The position numbers and the translations under genes were made by a program. Of a DNA stretch of 6,775 bases, positions 6,494 to 6,775 are shown one piece after another (position 1 is the first letter of the stretch; the number at the start of each line of letters is the position of its first letter). The notes below the pieces were generated by a model. It ran no database searches and was not told the origin of the DNA. It saw nothing but the letters and a program-made list of their open reading frames with translations. The stretch comes from Bacteroidota bacterium (GTDB lineage: Bacteria; Bacteroidota; Bacteroidia; UKL13-3): assembly GCA_947449515.1 (NCBI GenBank), contig CANFSD010000091.1, positions 1-6,775 of the forward strand. Direction: 5' to 3'.

Positions 6494-6496
6494 TCA

Positions 6497-6775
6497 TCAC
6501 AACCACTGAATCTGCAACTTCAAACGCTGTAGTTCTTTGATTTTTCTACCTTTGGTGGTGGCCACAAAAAACAGTTTGAGGGGTTTTTGCACGTCTTCAA
6601 TATTTACATTGCTTCTGTTTTCCAGTATAAATAAATGTTGAATGGTTTTGGTGCCAATGACTGTTTTGCCTTCAATGCTAATATCCTTATCAAACCTGTG
6701 CCAATCTTGTTTGGGTTTGTAAAACCAATAAGAAACGCCTTCGTTGTCTAGAATTAAATCTTTGTCTTCGTTAAA
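6497..6775 (-). CDS. C-terminal 92 residues of an unrecognised protein (5' end outside window)
   Basis: A minus-strand frame runs open from the window edge at 6775 to a TGA at 6499-6497. The translation starts FNEDKDLILDNEGVSYWFY and ends with a basic stretch (TTKGRKIKELQRLKLQIQWL). It contains aromatic and strand-like segments (VSYWFYKPKQDWHRF, HLFILENRSNVNIED) and no membrane helix. I do not recognise the family. Codon choice (GGC, GAC, ACC, CTG) resembles the delta-60 gene at the other end of the window and differs from the AT-ending codons of the neighbouring operon, which supports a real gene. It converges on the response regulator gene with only 3 bases between the two stop codons and no terminator hairpin, so the two transcripts probably overlap at their 3' ends. 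Confidence 0.7.
   Translation of the reverse strand, partial: FNEDKDLILDNEGVSYWFYKPKQDWHRFDKDISIEGKTVIGTKTIQHLFILENRSNVNIEDVQKPLKLFFVATTKGRKIKELQRLKLQIQWL

Overview
The window looks like chromosomal DNA from an AT-rich member of the Bacteroidota, most likely a flavobacterial or chitinophagal-type organism. Four things point there: a secreted delta-60 repeat protein whose signal peptide ends in SSA|Q; a Pectate_lyase_3-type beta-helix protein with the N-terminal pattern common in that phylum; start codons with no Shine-Dalgarno sequence; and TAnnTTTG-like promoter elements. The assignment comes from reading the sequence, not from a database search.

Layout. (1) Positions 1-1739, minus strand: the first 579 codons of a large secreted protein built from about eleven delta-60 repeats. 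It is open at the window edge. (2) Positions 1796-3907, minus strand: a 703-residue two-domain parallel beta-helix protein without a recognisable signal peptide. (3) Positions 3908-4152: a 245-base AT-rich divergent intergenic region with candidate promoter elements and a perfect 6-bp inverted repeat. (4) Positions 4153-6493, plus strand: a tight four-gene operon encoding a 100-residue cysteine-containing soluble protein, a 207-residue seven-helix membrane protein, a short membrane-anchored HisKA_3-type histidine kinase and a NarL/LuxR-type response regulator. Gaps and overlaps are 1 nt gap, 13 nt overlap and 11 nt overlap. (5) Positions 6497-6775, minus strand: the last 92 codons of an unrecognised protein that converges on the operon with only 3 bases between the stop codons.

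Working model (inference). The four plus-strand genes form one signalling unit. The kinase has a single N-terminal membrane helix and no sensor domain, so the co-encoded seven-helix protein is the natural candidate for the sensory part, with the small cysteine-containing protein as a ligand, modulator or output partner. The response regulator would control its own operon and possibly the divergent beta-helix gene through the shared intergenic region. Base composition supports seeing the centre as a distinct block: sampled 60-base rows contain 22 G+C at position 1 and 26 at 6541, but only 11 at 5281 and 13 at 5641.

No tRNA, rRNA, CRISPR array, transposase, integrase or convincing intrinsic terminator was seen.
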